A DNA stretch of 64,000 nt from Neocallimastix lanati (nom. inval.). Taxonomy: Eukaryota; Neocallimastigomycota; Neocallimastigomycetes; Neocallimastigales; Neocallimastigaceae. How positions within the stretch are numbered: position 1 is the first letter of the stretch; each line of letters starts with the position of its first letter. A model generated the notes under the pieces. That model saw nothing but the letters and a program-made list of their open reading frames with translations. It was not told the DNA's origin and searched no databases. Made by a program: the position numbers and the translations under genes. Where the stretch lies: the NCBI GenBank assembly GCA_016946835.1, contig JACVTC010000145.1:335001-399000 (forward strand), in the 5' to 3' direction. Positions 1-14,404 of this stretch are shown one piece after another.

Positions 1-244
1 TATTTTTAATCCTATAATTTTATTTTATTTTATTTTTTTTTTTTTTTAATTTTAATATTTTAATATTAAATTTAGTTTTTTTTTAGTTTTTATATAATTT
101 TTATAATTTTTATAATTTTTATAATTTTAATTAAATGTTTATATATATAAAGAAAAAAAATAAAGTTTATTTATATGAAAAGAAAGAGACTTTCTTTTTT
201 TTTTTTTTTTTTTTTTTTTTACTAATAATAATAACTAAATAAAT

Positions 245-282
<38 letters not shown>

Positions 283-582
283 AGATTTTAAATAATAGGG
301 AAAAATCAATTTAATCAATTTTAAAATTCTTTTAATTTTTATTGTTCAGCTATTTCAATTTACTATGAATTGATAATATTTTTATTTTTTTTTTATTCAT
401 ATATTAATATTAAAATTATATTTAATATATAATATTTAATATTTAATGTGTATTTAATATTTAATATTTAATATTTAATATTATTAATGTTTATTTATTT
501 ATTATTTATCATTTAATTATATAAATTATTATTGTTACAAAATCAATTTGAAAATAGTGAAAAATAAAAATTTGTTTTGATG

Positions 583-620
583 ATTAAAAGTCTCAATGAA
601 GAGCCATTGAGACTTTTAAT
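583..620. repeat. perfect 16-bp inverted repeat (hairpin)
   Basis: The arms ATTAAAAGTCTCAATG (583-598) and CATTGAGACTTTTAAT (605-620) are perfect reverse complements separated by a 6-nt loop. The arms include the GC-containing core GTCTCAATG, so this is not simple AT self-complementarity. The function is unknown: it could be a transposon end, a structured transcript or a transcription-end signal. Confidence 0.85.
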
Positions 621-1938
621 ATTTTACTGGTCAGTAATTTAAGTTTTTAAAATTATTTCAACTTTATTAATCTAATTAAAATATAGGTTACTAAAATTTA
701 TTTTATTAGTACATAGTACATAGTTTAATATATATTTTTTTTTTTTTTTTTTACAATGTGGTTAATCAATTTATAATAATATTATAATGTTTTTCACTAC
801 ACATTTGATGCTAATTTCATATATATATATTTTACATTATCTAATATTCCCTCCTATAAAACTGATTTTATTCTGGAAGAATAATTTGGTATATTTAATT
901 TTATATTCATTGAGTAAAAGTAACAACATTTTTAATATTCATTTATTCATTTATAATTATTTACTATTAATAATTATTCCTATTGAAGGCATATTATTAC
1001 TATATTATATTCTTATTATTATCCACTTTTTTATTTTATTTTAAAATGTTAATTTTTTATATTTGAAGATAAAACTTTTTAATCTTTAATAGATTGGATA
1101 GTTTTAACAAGCTTTATATAATGGATTGGATACTCATTAAATTTTATACCATTCAATTATATTTTTATGGTAACTCTCTAGTTTTACTTTATTTTTGTTT
1201 TTATTTATTTTTACATCCTTCCTTTACCTGCTCTTTGGCTTTATACCATTTATTAATTAATTTAATTATCCATGGCATTTACAATAATAGATTACATTTA
1301 TAGCGTTAGGAATATTTTAAATTTTTAGATATATGATAATCATGTCTTGCTTGCTCTGAACTTCATTTTATTTTAAGAGGTGTTTCTTTTTTTTATTATC
1401 TATTAAGAAGTTTAAATTATTTTTTTTTTTTTTAAGTTTTTAAATTTTAGTTTCACTTGTCTTCAATGTTGGTCGATTAGGAGATCTATTTTCCCCTAAA
1501 ATTGACATAATGGTCACTGTAATCATAAATATTATTTTATATTCAATATTTATTATTCCATTCTTTATTATTTACTACTATGTATTATTTACTATTTAAT
1601 TTTTACTATTTTCTATTTATTATTAACTATTTACTATTTAATATGTATTATTTATTTTATTATTCATTATTATTCATTATTGATTATTTAGTATTTATAA
1701 TTTATTTTAATATTATTTATTATTCATATTTACTATTTACTATTTACTATATACTATTTATTATTCCATACTCTATTACTTATTATTATTTATTATTCCA
1801 TTCTTTATTATTTATTTATTATTATTTAATTATTTAATTATTTAATTATTTTATATACTTATATTCAATATTGGTGCTCTTAGATATATTTGATTCTTTT
1901 AATTCATTGTTTATGATACATTCTTACATTATATAAAA

Positions 1939-2098
1939 AAAATTAATTTTATGCATCATTTGCATATAGCATCAATTTTGATTTTAATCATTAAAATTTT
2001 TACATTCCTGAATAAAATAAAATTAATTTTATGCATCATTTGCATATAGCATCAATTTTGTTTTTAATCATTAAAATTTTTACATTCATGAATAAAAT
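1939..2098. repeat. 80-bp tandem duplication
   Basis: Two adjacent copies with an 80-bp period share the core TTTTATGCATCATTTGCATA and differ at only a few positions (for example GATTTT versus GTTTTT, CCTG versus CATG). There is no coding potential. Confidence 0.85.
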
Positions 2099-4097
2099 AA
2101 AGTTTAATATTTATTTATTAAATTATTTAATATGTAATATTTAATATTATTTAATATTTAATATTTATTAGTTGTATTGCATGTTATCTGTTACAATTTA
2201 ATATTTATTTCTTATTATTTTAATATTATTTAATATGATTTATTATTTATTAGTTGTAGTACTATTTAATTTGTTATTAAATTTTTTCATTATTAATAAT
2301 ATTATTATTATAAATTTAATTTAATACTAATCTTATATTTATATTAATAATTAATAATATTAATTTTATTATTATTATTTTTTTTTACAATTAAATCATG
2401 ATAAAATGTAACATGGTTCTAGTTCCATTTTAGGGGAAAATTTTATTAATTAATTATTGATATATTAACTATTAAATAAAATTTATTTAATATAATATCT
2501 TAAGTAAAATTAAATTGATAAAAAAAGAAGCAAATTGAATCATTAATTATATTAATTTTTTTATTTTATTTTATTTTATTTTTTTATACATTTCATTTTA
2601 AACTAATATAGAAAAATTCTCTTATAATATTAATTAACTATTTTAAAATATTGAACTTTGAAAAAAGTATATGAAAGTAAATGAAAATAGTATAAAATAA
2701 ATATATAAAGAAAAACAAAACATTAATAATATAATAGATAAAAAATATAAAAATAATAGATTTAAAAAAAAAAAATTAGAGAAAATAAATATAAATTTAT
2801 TAATAATTAATTTATATTTCCATAAAATAATGATTTGAAATATGTTATTTTAATAATTTATAAATTTATTTTTATTTTTTTTTTTTTTTATTAATAATTT
2901 AAGATTTTTTATATGGGATTTATATCAAATAATAATAAATAGTTTATCAACATAAAAAAATGGTTTTTCATTGAATTATAAAAATATTTTTTTTAGGATT
3001 AACATCAAAAAAAATGTGAACTAATAAATCAAATAATAAAATTTAAATCATTCATTTAAATTATTCTTATTATTCTTATTATTCTTATTAATTATTATTA
3101 ATTATTATTAATTATTAATTATTATTAATTATTAATTATTATTAATTATTATTATTATTAATTCTTATTATTAATTATTATTAATTATTATTAATTATTA
3201 ATTTATTTTTTTGATTCTGGTTCATAATTTAATTTTCCTTTTTCCTTTTTTTATTTTTTTTATTCAAATTTTAATTTTTATTTTTTTATTATTTATTTAA
3301 TATTTATTTAATATTTATATTATATTTATTTAATATTTATTTAATATTTATTTAATATTTATATAATATTTATATAATATTTATTTAATATTTATTCAAT
3401 ATTTATATAATATTTATTTATTTAATTTTTTTTTGTTTTTGTTTTTTTAAATAAAAGTTTTCCATTTTTAATATTTTTTATAAAATGTTTTTTTTTTTTT
3501 TTAATTAAAAGCTTTTTTTTGTTGTGATGTGACACATAAACTCAATTGATCATATATTATAGTCTATTGTATTATATCAAATGTCCATAGTCCTTTTAAA
3601 TGGCTTGTCTTTTAATATTTTTTTGCATTTATTAAATTTCTTCTATTAATTCATTAATTAATTTTTTTTTTAATATAAAACACATGAAACTTTAATATTT
3701 TTTAAAAAAGAAAAATAAAATCTGAAAAATATTAAATACAAACTATAAATAATAAAATTTTTGATTTTCTATTAAAGTTTGATCTTCTCTTAATGTTATT
3801 AAAACATTATTTAAACATTATTTAGATTATTATTTAGATTATTATTTATTTTATTATTTAAACATTATTTATTTTATTATTTAAATATTATTTGTATTAT
3901 TATTTAGATTATTATTTAAATATTATTTAGATTATTATAAGATTAATTTTAGAATGGAAATTTTTATTTTTTTATTTTTATTTTTATTTTTAAATTAAAT
4001 TTTGTACAACACAAAATTTTTGTTAAAAAAAACCATAAATAATTAAGTAAATAAATAATTGAATAAAATAATAAATAATAAAAAGAGTATTTATTAA

Positions 4098-4328
4098 TAA
4101 ATAATTAAATAATTAAATAATTAAATAATTAAATAATTAAATAATTAAATAATTAAATAAATAAATAATTAAATAATTAAATAATTAAATAATTAAATAA
4201 TTAAATAATTAAATAATTAAATAATTAAATAATTAAATAAATAAATAATTAAATAATTAAATAATTAAATAATTAAATAATTAAATAATTAAATAATTGA
4301 ATAATTAAATAATTAAATAATTGAATAA
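4098..4328. repeat. (AATAATTAA)n type minisatellite
   Basis: AATAATTAAATAATTAAAT is iterated continuously for about 230 bp with small interruptions (AAATAAAT, AATTGAAT). Simple-sequence DNA only. Confidence 0.9.
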
Positions 4329-5326
4329 TATATATATATAGATTTATATTTTTTTTTTTTTTGTTAGTTTTTTGAGTTTGTAACTATTGATTTATTATAA
4401 ATTGTGTAGATTTCATTAAAAAAAAATTTTTTTTTATTTTAAAATGATGACACAAATAGATTAAAATGTAATAAATTTTAGTCAAACCAACATAAAACAA
4501 ATAATGAAAATAATGAAAATATAAATATTATATTAAAGAAGTATAATAAATATATTAAATATTGTCATTTTTTATTTATTTATTTATTTATACATATATA
4601 TATATATATTTTTTTAAATTTAAAAACATTTTCTTTATAAATATTATTATTATTTTTTTAATTCTTTTTCTTTTGCTTTCTTTTACTTTTACTTTTACTT
4701 TCTTTTTATTATTTTTTTTTTATTTTTTTCGAATAGTAATTATGTCAAACAGGAAAAAAGAAAGTTTGTAGTTATTATTTATTTTTCTTTTTGTTATAAA
4801 AAAAAAGATGAATTGAATTTCAAAAATTTATATTTCTAATTATTTCACACACATATATATATATTTTAATTAAATATTATAAAATAATATATAATATATA
4901 TTAAATTGTTAAACAATTTATAAACAATATAATTTAAAAAGAAAATAAAATAATATCAATAGAAAACACTATTTTTATATATATATATATATATATATAA
5001 TTTTGTTGTAAATAATTTATTAATATTCTTTATTAATATATATGATTTTATATTTACTATAGAAAATACAAATAGATAATATTAATTTTATAGTGTGAAA
5101 TAGAGTTAAAAATATATATATATATATATTTTAATTGTTAATTATAAATATTTTTAAATTTTCAGTTATTGTAATATATACTTTTTAAATTTCCATAGAG
5201 TATTCAATACATTTCGAAAAGAATTACAAGTAATTAGAAAAATACATGTCATAAAAAAAAAAATAGAAATAAAAAATAAAAAGTAAAAAAATAAAAAACA
5301 TTTCAATAAAAAAAAAAATATAAAGT

Positions 5327-5578
5327 ATACATATTAATAAATGTATTATATTAGATATATTTAATAAAATAAAAATAAAAAAAAAAGGTAATCATAATTA
5401 TTTAAAACAAAACAAAAGAAATTTAAACCTAAAAAACAATAATACATATTAATAAAAATATATTTGATATATTTAATAAAGTTAAAATAAAATAAAAAAA
5501 AAAAAAAAAAAAAAAAAGGTAATCATAATTATATATTAAACAACTAAACAAAAGAAATTTAATTATCAAAACAATAAA
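5327..5578. repeat. tandem duplication of about 120 bp upstream of the 7TM gene
   Basis: Two imperfect copies begin ATACATATTAATAAA and run through a T(A)GATATATTTAATAAA segment and a poly-A run followed by GGTAATCATAATTAT. Each ends in an ACAAAAGAAATTTAA segment. A third poly-A plus GGTAAT piece sits just before the start codon of the next gene. The duplication therefore lies in the likely promoter or 5' leader of the gene starting at 5645. Confidence 0.65.
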
Positions 5579-5644
5579 TATATATATATATATATATATT
5601 GATAGATAACATAACAAAAAAAAAAAAGGTAATATTAAGCAATA

Positions 5645-6844
5645 ATGATTTTTGATAAATTAAAAAGTCTACCCGATCATGAAAAAGGGCCTTTACAGGC
5701 TCGTATTATTATGACAGTTATTATTATGTCTGCTTGTGTATATCTTTGGTATCTGATAAAATGCTTGAGAAAATATAAATTAACAAAGGATTGGCGTTTC
5801 TTCTTTCCATTAATTGCTGCTTTATTTGCCTTTTCAAATAATTTTAATGATATCTTGAGTTTTATCTTTTCAGAAAATTCAGATTCAGATTGTAAAAAGT
5901 TTATCATCGTATTTAAAGTTACTGCCCTTCTTAATTGGACACCCATATCATGGCTACAGATGCTTCGTTTAATGGCATTTACTAGAATATTCTATAAAAA
6001 AAATGTATTTAGAGTCATTACGACGGTTAATGTGACGTTAAGCTTGGGTTATACCGTCTGTTACTATTTCAATTTGAATAATTTTAAGGAAAAACTTATT
6101 GGTGATGAAACCGATCGATTTATGTTTTGTTCACCGGAGCAAAAACCAATCTTCAATAATAATTCTTCATTATATACCACCTTGGTAATGTATTTTGATC
6201 TTTTTGATTCTATCTTTTCCTTTTCCGTGCTGGTCTATACAATCTCCCAGGCTTTAGAAAATATAAGACATTTTAAATTTCGTCATGTTAAAATTAAACG
6301 TATGAAGGAGGAAGGTTTAGTTCAGTTAATTATTTTAACCATTGCAAAAATAACCCTATATCCGGTAATGCTCTATTTAATGAAGGAAGAATTAATGATT
6401 GTAGATATCGTATGGGATGCTTTATCCGTCATCGTTATTATTTGTGCTTTCCGTTTAGTAAATGTTAAATATAAAAGAATTGAAGGTAAACTATTTTTAA
6501 CTCTCCCTCTTTTTTTTTTTTTTTTTTTTTACATCTATATATTTAATTATAATATTTATATATATATATATTTATATATATATATAATTAATTAAAATAA
6601 AAATTAAATTAATTGTTACTAATAAAATTACTTTTTTTTTTTTTTTTTTTTTTTTTAATTTTATATTTAAATATTATCTATCTTTATATATATATATATA
6701 TATTTATATTTTTATATTCTAATATATAATTAAATCTTTATCTATTTAAATCACTTTATTTTTATTTTTATATATTTATTTATTTATTTATTTATTTTTT
6801 ACATATTATAAATATTAGTTTCGGAATTTGATGATGATTACTAA
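5645..6844 (+). CDS. GPCR-like seven-transmembrane protein, two exons
   Basis: Function is not known from the sequence. The first exon encodes seven hydrophobic helices at about residues 17-41, 51-76, 84-116, 120-142, 175-203, 222-246 and 251-275. Cys83 lies at the start of helix 3 and Cys162 in the loop before helix 5, the positions joined by a disulfide in many GPCRs. Basic residues follow helix 5 and helix 7 (HFKFRHVKIKR, KYKR). The open frame runs to 6595, but its last part is poly-Phe and Ile/Tyr repeats. I infer an intron instead: donor GTAAAC at 6486 after codon 280 plus one base, acceptor TTAG ending at 6818, then VSEFDDDY and TAA at 6842-6844. This gives a 288-residue protein with a short acidic cytosolic tail. 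No family is assigned; a fungal receptor of unknown ligand is the likeliest class, and an unrelated multipass protein is possible. Confidence 0.72.
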
Positions 6845-6855
6845 TAAATATTTCA

Positions 6856-6902
<47 letters not shown>

Positions 6903-7577
6903 AAATATAATTTTTTATAAAAATTAATTTTATATCTAACTTAATTTTATTAAACATAAAAAAAAAAATTTTTTTTTTTAATGAAAACTTTTCCTATCTA
7001 ATTATTAATAGAATAGATTTGGTAGTCTAATTAAAATTAAAATATGTATTTATATATATACAAATATACAAATATACACATATACAAAGAATACATATAT
7101 AAATAAATGAATTTTTGTTAGAATATATTTATATATTTAATTGTATTAATTATACCATTTATTAATCAAATAGTAAATTATATATATATATATAAAAGTA
7201 TAAATAAATAATAAGTATAAATTTTTTATTAAAAAAAAAAAAAAAAGTATAAATAAATAATAAATATAAATTTTTTATTAGAAAAAAAAAATATAAATAA
7301 ATAATAAAAATATATGTATAAATAAATATAAAATTTTTATTATAAAAAAAAAAAATTTTAATGATCAATGTTTTATTTCTTTCTTTATATATTTTTAGAT
7401 AATCTCAACTAATAATTGCTTAATAATATATAAAAAGATTATTGTAATGAATAGTTTTATTTAATATAAAATTTTTAATACAAAGATTGATTATTATAAT
7501 AATAAATTTAATGAATACTAAAATGAAAAAAAAAATTTTTTTCTTTTTGTTTTTACTTTTTATTTATTAAAATACTC

Positions 7578-7618
<41 letters not shown>

Positions 7619-7775
7619 CTTCCCTTCGATATATTAATAAAATCAGATATTATAAATTTATAAAACTTATTTTTTTTTTTTTTTTTTAATAAAAATCCTT
7701 AATTTTCAATTTTTATATATATATATATATATATATAATAATTTTTTTAATTATCACTATCTTGGTATTAATGTA

Positions 7776-7813
<38 letters not shown>

Positions 7814-7880
7814 GATTAAATTAATTTTTTTGTAATTTTGATTTTCAAACTAAAAAAAAAAAGAATTTCTTTCATCTAAC
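6845..7880. other. non-coding AT-rich gap
   Basis: Poly-A and poly-T tracts, AT dinucleotide runs (for example around 7580-7615 and 7718-7736) and partly repeated TATAAATAAATAATA segments at 7195-7335. No gene is visible. Confidence 0.7.
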
Positions 7881-7883
7881 ATA

Positions 7884-8448
7884 AAATATTAATTATTAAA
7901 ATTTAAAATTTATTAACGGCTTATGAACAGTAAATCTATGTTTCAAAATACAATGTTTCTAAAATATATTAATAAATTTTTTTTTGGAATAAATGTATAT
8001 ATATCTATATTATTTTTTTTTTCTTTGTATTTTTATATATGTAACATACAATTAAAATACAAGTAAATTAGAGTATGAAGAAAATAATATTTAAATATTT
8101 TTTTTATATCAATATTTATTTATTTTTTTTTTTTTTTAAATATATTTTTATATATATGTGTAATAGAGTAAATTAGAGTATGAAGATAATATTTAATATT
8201 TAAATATTTTTTTTTTAATGATAATAATTTTTTTTTTTTTTTTTTTTTTTTTTTGAAAAAATTAATATCATGGTTTATATTTATAAATTTTAATCATAAT
8301 TATATAAATTTTATAAAAGTATTATCTTTATAATAATTCCATACTTAAAGTAATGAGTATAATTTATTAGAGGTTTTTTTTCTATTAAAATTTTTATTAT
8401 TTAAAATATCATAATCAAAAATATATTACTAAAATTTTTTGGAATAAA

Positions 8449-8479
<31 letters not shown>

Positions 8480-9443
8480 TTTCTTTGTATTTTTATATAT
8501 GTAAAATACAATTTAAATTCAATAAATTAAAGTATGAAGAAAATAATATTTAAATACTTTTTTTTATTAATATTTATTTTTTTTAAATAAATTTTTATAT
8601 ATATGTGTAATAGAGTAAATAAGAGTATGAAGAAAATAATATTTTAATATTTTTTTTATTAATATTTATTTTTTTTTTTTTTTTTTTAAATATATTTTTA
8701 TATATATGTAATAGAGTAAATTAGAGTATGAAAATAATTAATTATATTTTATATAATTTTTTTAATGATAATATTTTTTTTTTTTTTTTTTTGATTTATA
8801 TTTTTATATAAGTAAAAAATGACAAAATAAAGTAATAATATAATAATAATATAAAGAGAAAATGCCTTTTTTATTTTATTTTTTTTTTTTTAAAAAAGTT
8901 CATTTTTATTTAATGGATTGAGTTAAAATTAATTAAATAAAAAAATGGATCCATTTCTTTTTATGAAAAAATTAATACCATAGTTTATATATATAAATCT
9001 TATTCATAATTATATAAATTATATAAAAGTATTACCCTTATATTAATTCCATACTTAAAGTCATGGATATAATTTATTAGTAGTTTTTTTCTATTAAAAT
9101 TTATATCATTTAAAATATCATAATTAAAAATATTTTATTAGCAGCTTATCTTATGAACAGTAAATCTTTGTTTCAAGATGCTTGTTTCTAAAATATATTA
9201 ATAAAATTTTTTTTGGAATAAATGTATATATATCTATATTATTTTTTTATCTTTGTATTTTTATATATGTGAAATACAATTAAAGTACAAGTAAATTAGA
9301 GTATAAAGAAAATAATATTTAAGTATTTTTTTTTATTAATATTTATTTTTTTTTTAAATATATTTTTATATGTATGTGTAATAGAGTAAATTCGAGTATA
9401 AAAATAATTAATTATATTTTATATAATTATTTTTAATGATAAT

Positions 9444-9476
<33 letters not shown>

Positions 9477-12400
9477 ATTTATATTTTTATATAAGTAAAA
9501 AATGACAGAATAAAGTAATAATATAATAATAATATAAAGAGAAAATGCCTTTTTTATTTTATTTTTTTTTTTTTAAAAAAGTTCATTTTTATTTAATGGA
9601 TTGAGTTGAAATTAATAAAATAAAAAATGAATCCATTTCTTTTTATGAAAAAATTAATACCATAGTTTATATATATAAATCTTATTCATAATTATATAAA
9701 TTATATAAAAGTATTACCCTTATATTAATTCCATACTTAAAGTCATAAATATAATTTATTAATAATTTTTTTCTATAAAATTTATATCATATAATATATC
9801 ATAATTAAAAATATTTTATTAGCAGCTTATCTTATGAACAGTAAATCTTTGTTTCAAGATGCTTGTTTCTAAAATATATTACTAAAATTTTTTTGGAATA
9901 AATATATATATATATATGTATTTTTTTATCTTTGTATTTTTATATATGTAAAATATAATTAAAATACAATAAATTAAAGTATGAAGAAAATAATATTTAA
10001 ATACTTTTTTTTATTAATATTTATTTTTTTTAAATAAATTTTTATATATATGTGTAATAGAGTAAATAAGAGTATGAAGAAAATAATATTTAAATATTTT
10101 TTTTTTAAATATATTTCTATATATATGTGTAATAGAATAAATTAGAGTATTAAGATAATTAATATTATTTTTTTTTGATTTATATATTTTTATATAAGTA
10201 AAAAAATAATAAAATAAAGTAATAATATAATAATAATATATAGAGAAAATGCCTTTTTTTTTAAAAAAAAAAATTCGTTTTTATTTAATGGATTGAGTTG
10301 AAATTAATAAAATAAAAAATGGATCCATTTCTTTTTATGAAAAAATTAATACCATGGTTTATCTATATAAATCTTATTCATAATTAAATAAATTATATAA
10401 AAGTATTACCCTTATATTAATTCCATACTTAAATTCATAGATATAATTTATTAGTAGTTTTTTTCTATTAAAATTTTTATCATAAAATATATCATAATTA
10501 AAAATATGTTATTAAAGGTTTATGAAAAGTAAATCTTTGTTTCAAGATGCTTGTTTCTAAAATATATTACTAAAATTTTTTTGGAATAAATATATATATA
10601 TATATATGTATTTTTTTATCTTTGTATTTTTATATATGTAAAATATAATTAAAATACAATAAATTAAAGTATGAAGAAAATAATATTTAAATACTTTTTT
10701 TTATTAATATTTATTTTTTTTAAATAAATTTTTATATATATGTGTAATAGAGTAAATAAGAGTATGAAGAAAATAATATTTAAATATTTTTTTTTTAAAT
10801 ATATTTCTATATATATGTGTAATAGAATAAATTAGAGTATTAAGATAATTAATATTATTTTTTTTTTGATTTATATATTTTTATATAAGTAAAAAAATAA
10901 TAAAATAAAGTAATAATATAATAATAATATATAGAGAAAATGCCTTTTTTTTTAAAAAAAAAAATTCATTTTTATTTAATGGATTGAGTTGAAATTAATA
11001 AAATAAAAAATGGATCCATTTCTTTTTATGAAAAAATTAATACCATGGTTTATCTATATAAATCTTATTCATAATTAAATAAATTATATAAAAGTATTAC
11101 CCTTATATTAATTCCATACTTAAATTCATAGATATAATTTATTAGTAGTTTTTTTCTATTAAAATTTTTATCATAAAATATATCATAATTAAAAATATGT
11201 TATTAAAGGTTTATGAAAAGTAAATCTTTGTTTCAAGATGCTTGTTTCTAAAATATATTAATAAATTTTTTTTTGGAATAAATATATATATATATATATA
11301 TATTTTTTTTTTTTTCCTTTGTATTTTTATATATGTAAAATACAATTAAAATACAATTAAAATACAATTAAAATACAAGTAAATTAGAGTATGAAGAAAA
11401 TAATATTTAAATATTTTTTTTTTATTAATATTTATTTATTTTTTTTTTCTTAAATAAATTTTTATATATATGTGTAATAGAGCAAATTAGAGTATGAAGA
11501 AAATAATATTTAAATATTTTTTTTTAAATATATTTCTATATATATGTGTAATAGAGTAAATTATAGTATGAAGATAATATTTAATATTTAAATATTTTTA
11601 TTTTAATGATAATAATTTTTTTTTTGATTTATATTTTTATACAGTAAAAAAATAATAAAATAAAGTAATAATATAATAATAATAATATAAAGAGAAAACG
11701 CCTTTTTTTTTTTTAAAAAAAAAAAATTCATTTTTATTTAATGGATTGAGTTGAAATTAATAAAATAAAAAATGGATCTATTTCTTTTTATGAAAAAATT
11801 AATATCATAGTTTATATTATATAAATTTTATTCATAATTAAATAAATTATATAAAAGTATTACCCTTATATTAATTCCATACTTAAAGCCATAGATATAA
11901 TTTTTTAGTAGTTTTTTTTCTATTAAAATTTTTATCATTTAAAATATCATAATTAAAAATATTTTATTAACAGCTTATCTTATGAACAGTAAATCTTTGT
12001 TTCAAGATGCTTTTTTCTAAAATATATTACTAAATTTTTTTGGAATAAATATATATATCTATATTATTTTTTTTTTCTTTGTATTTTTATATATGTGAAA
12101 TACAATTAAAATACAATAAATTAAAGTATGAAGAAAATAATATTTAAATACTTTTTTTTATTAATATTTATTTTTTTTAAATAAATTTTTATATATATGT
12201 GTAATAGAGTAAATAAGAGTATGAAGAAAATAATATTTAAATATTTTTTTTTAAATATATTTCTATATATATGTGTAATAGAATAAATTAGAGTATTAAG
12301 ATAATTAATATTATTTTTTTTTGATTTATATATTTTTATATAAGTAAAAAAATAATAAAATAAAGTAATAATATAATAATATATAGAGAAAATGCTTTTT

Positions 12401-13041
12401 TATTTTTTTTTTAAAAAAAAATTCGTTTTTATTTAATGGATTGAGTTAAAATTAATAAAATAAAAAATGGATCCTTTTCTTTTTATGAAAAAATTAATAC
12501 CATAGTTTATATATATAAATCTTATTCATAATTATATATAAAAGTATTACCCTTATATTAATTCCATACTTAAAGTCATAAATATAATTTGTTAATAATT
12601 TTTTTCTATAAAATTTATATCATATAATATATCATAATTAAAAATATTTTATTAGCAGCTTATCTTATGAACAGTAAATCTTTGTTTCAAGATGCTTGTT
12701 TCTAAAATATATTACTAAAATTTTTTTGGAATAAATATATATATATATATATATGTATTTTTTTATCTTTGTATTTTTATATATGTAAAATATAATTAAA
12801 ATACAATAAATTAAAGTATGAAGATAATAATATTTAAATATTTTTTTTTTTATTAATATTTATTTTTTTTTTTAAATATATTTTTATGTGTAATAGAGTA
12901 AATTATAGTATGAAAATAATTAATTATATTTTATATAATTTTTTTAATGATAATATTTTTTTTTTTGATTTATATTATTATATAAGTAAAAAAATAATAA
13001 AATAAAGTAATAATATAATAATAATATAAAGAGAAAATGCC

Positions 13042-13073
<32 letters not shown>

Positions 13074-13610
13074 TTCATTTTTATTTAATGGATTGAGTTG
13101 AAATTAATAAAATAAAAAACGGAATCATTTCTTTTTATGAAAAAATTAATATACCATGGTTTATATTATATAAATCTTATTCATAATTATATATAAAAGT
13201 ATTATTTTTATATTAATTCCATACTTAAAGTCATGGATATAATTTTATTAGTAGTTCTCTTTCCTATTAAAATTTTTATTATTTAAAAAACCATAATTAA
13301 AAATATTTTATTAACAGCTTATGAACAGTAAATATTTGTTTCAAGATCCTTGTTTCTAAAATATATTAATAAATTTTTTTTTGGAATAAATGTATATATA
13401 TCTATATTATTTTTTTATCTTTGTATTTTTATATATGTGAAATACAATTAAAATACAAGTAAATTAGAGTATAAAGAAAATAATATTTAAGTATTTTTTT
13501 TTATTAATATTTATTTTTTTTTAAATATATTTTTATATATATGTGTAATAGAGTAAATTCGAGTATAAAAATAATTAATTATATTTTATATAATTATTTT
13601 TAATGATAAT

Positions 13611-13651
<41 letters not shown>

Positions 13652-14373
13652 ATTTATATTTTTATATAAGTAAAAAATGACAGAATAAAGTAATAATATA
13701 ATAATATATAGAGAAAATGCTTTTTTATTTTTTTTTTAAAAAAAAATTCGTTTTTATTTAATGGATTGAGTTAAAATTAATAAAATAAAAAATGGATCCT
13801 TTTCTTTTTATGAAAAAATTAATACCATGGTTTATATTATATAAATCATATTCATAATTATATATAAAAGTATTACTCTTATATTAATTCCATACTTAAA
13901 GTCATGGATATAATTTTATTAAGAGTTTTTTTTCTATTAAAATTTTTATCATTTAAAATATCATAATTAAAAATATTTTATTAGCAGCTTATCTTATGAA
14001 CAGTAAATCTTTGTTTCAAGATGCTTGTTTCTAAAATATATTAATAAAATTTTTTTTGGAATAAATGTATATATATCTATATTATTTTTTTATCTTTGTA
14101 TTTTTATATATGTGAAATACAATTAAAATACAAGTAAATTAGAGTATAAAGAAAATAATATTTAAGTATTTTTTTTTATTAATATTTATTTTTTTTTTAA
14201 ATATATTTTTATATGTATGTGTAATAGAGTAAATTATAGTATGAAAATAATTAATTATATTTTATATAATTTTTTTAATGATAATATTTTTTTTTTTTGA
14301 TTTATATTTTTATATAAGTAAAAAAATAATAAAATAAAGTAATAATATAATAATAATATAAAGAGAAAATGCC

Positions 14374-14404
<31 letters not shown>

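Larger units (their letters stand above)
1..5326. other. gene-poor AT-rich intergenic region
   Basis: No convincing gene is visible. Open frames here are made of Ile, Tyr, Leu, Phe and Asn codons, as expected of random AT-rich sequence, and show no signal peptide followed by a domain. The stretch holds poly-T runs, TATTTAA-type runs, ATT/TTA arrays around 3061-3203 and an (AATAATTAA)n array around 4098-4328. It also contains the hairpin at 583-620 and the 80-bp duplication at 1939-2098, listed separately. Confidence 0.7.

Noticed and set aside
787-1837. Three hydrophobic frames of 69-85 residues on the plus strand
   Set aside because: Composed of Ile, Leu, Tyr and Phe as expected from AT-rich DNA, with no signal peptide plus domain and no codon bias.
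6486-6595. Poly-Phe/Ile-Tyr end of the 7TM reading frame
   Set aside because: Reads through poly-T and TATA repeats; a donor at 6486 and acceptor at 6818 give a better end.
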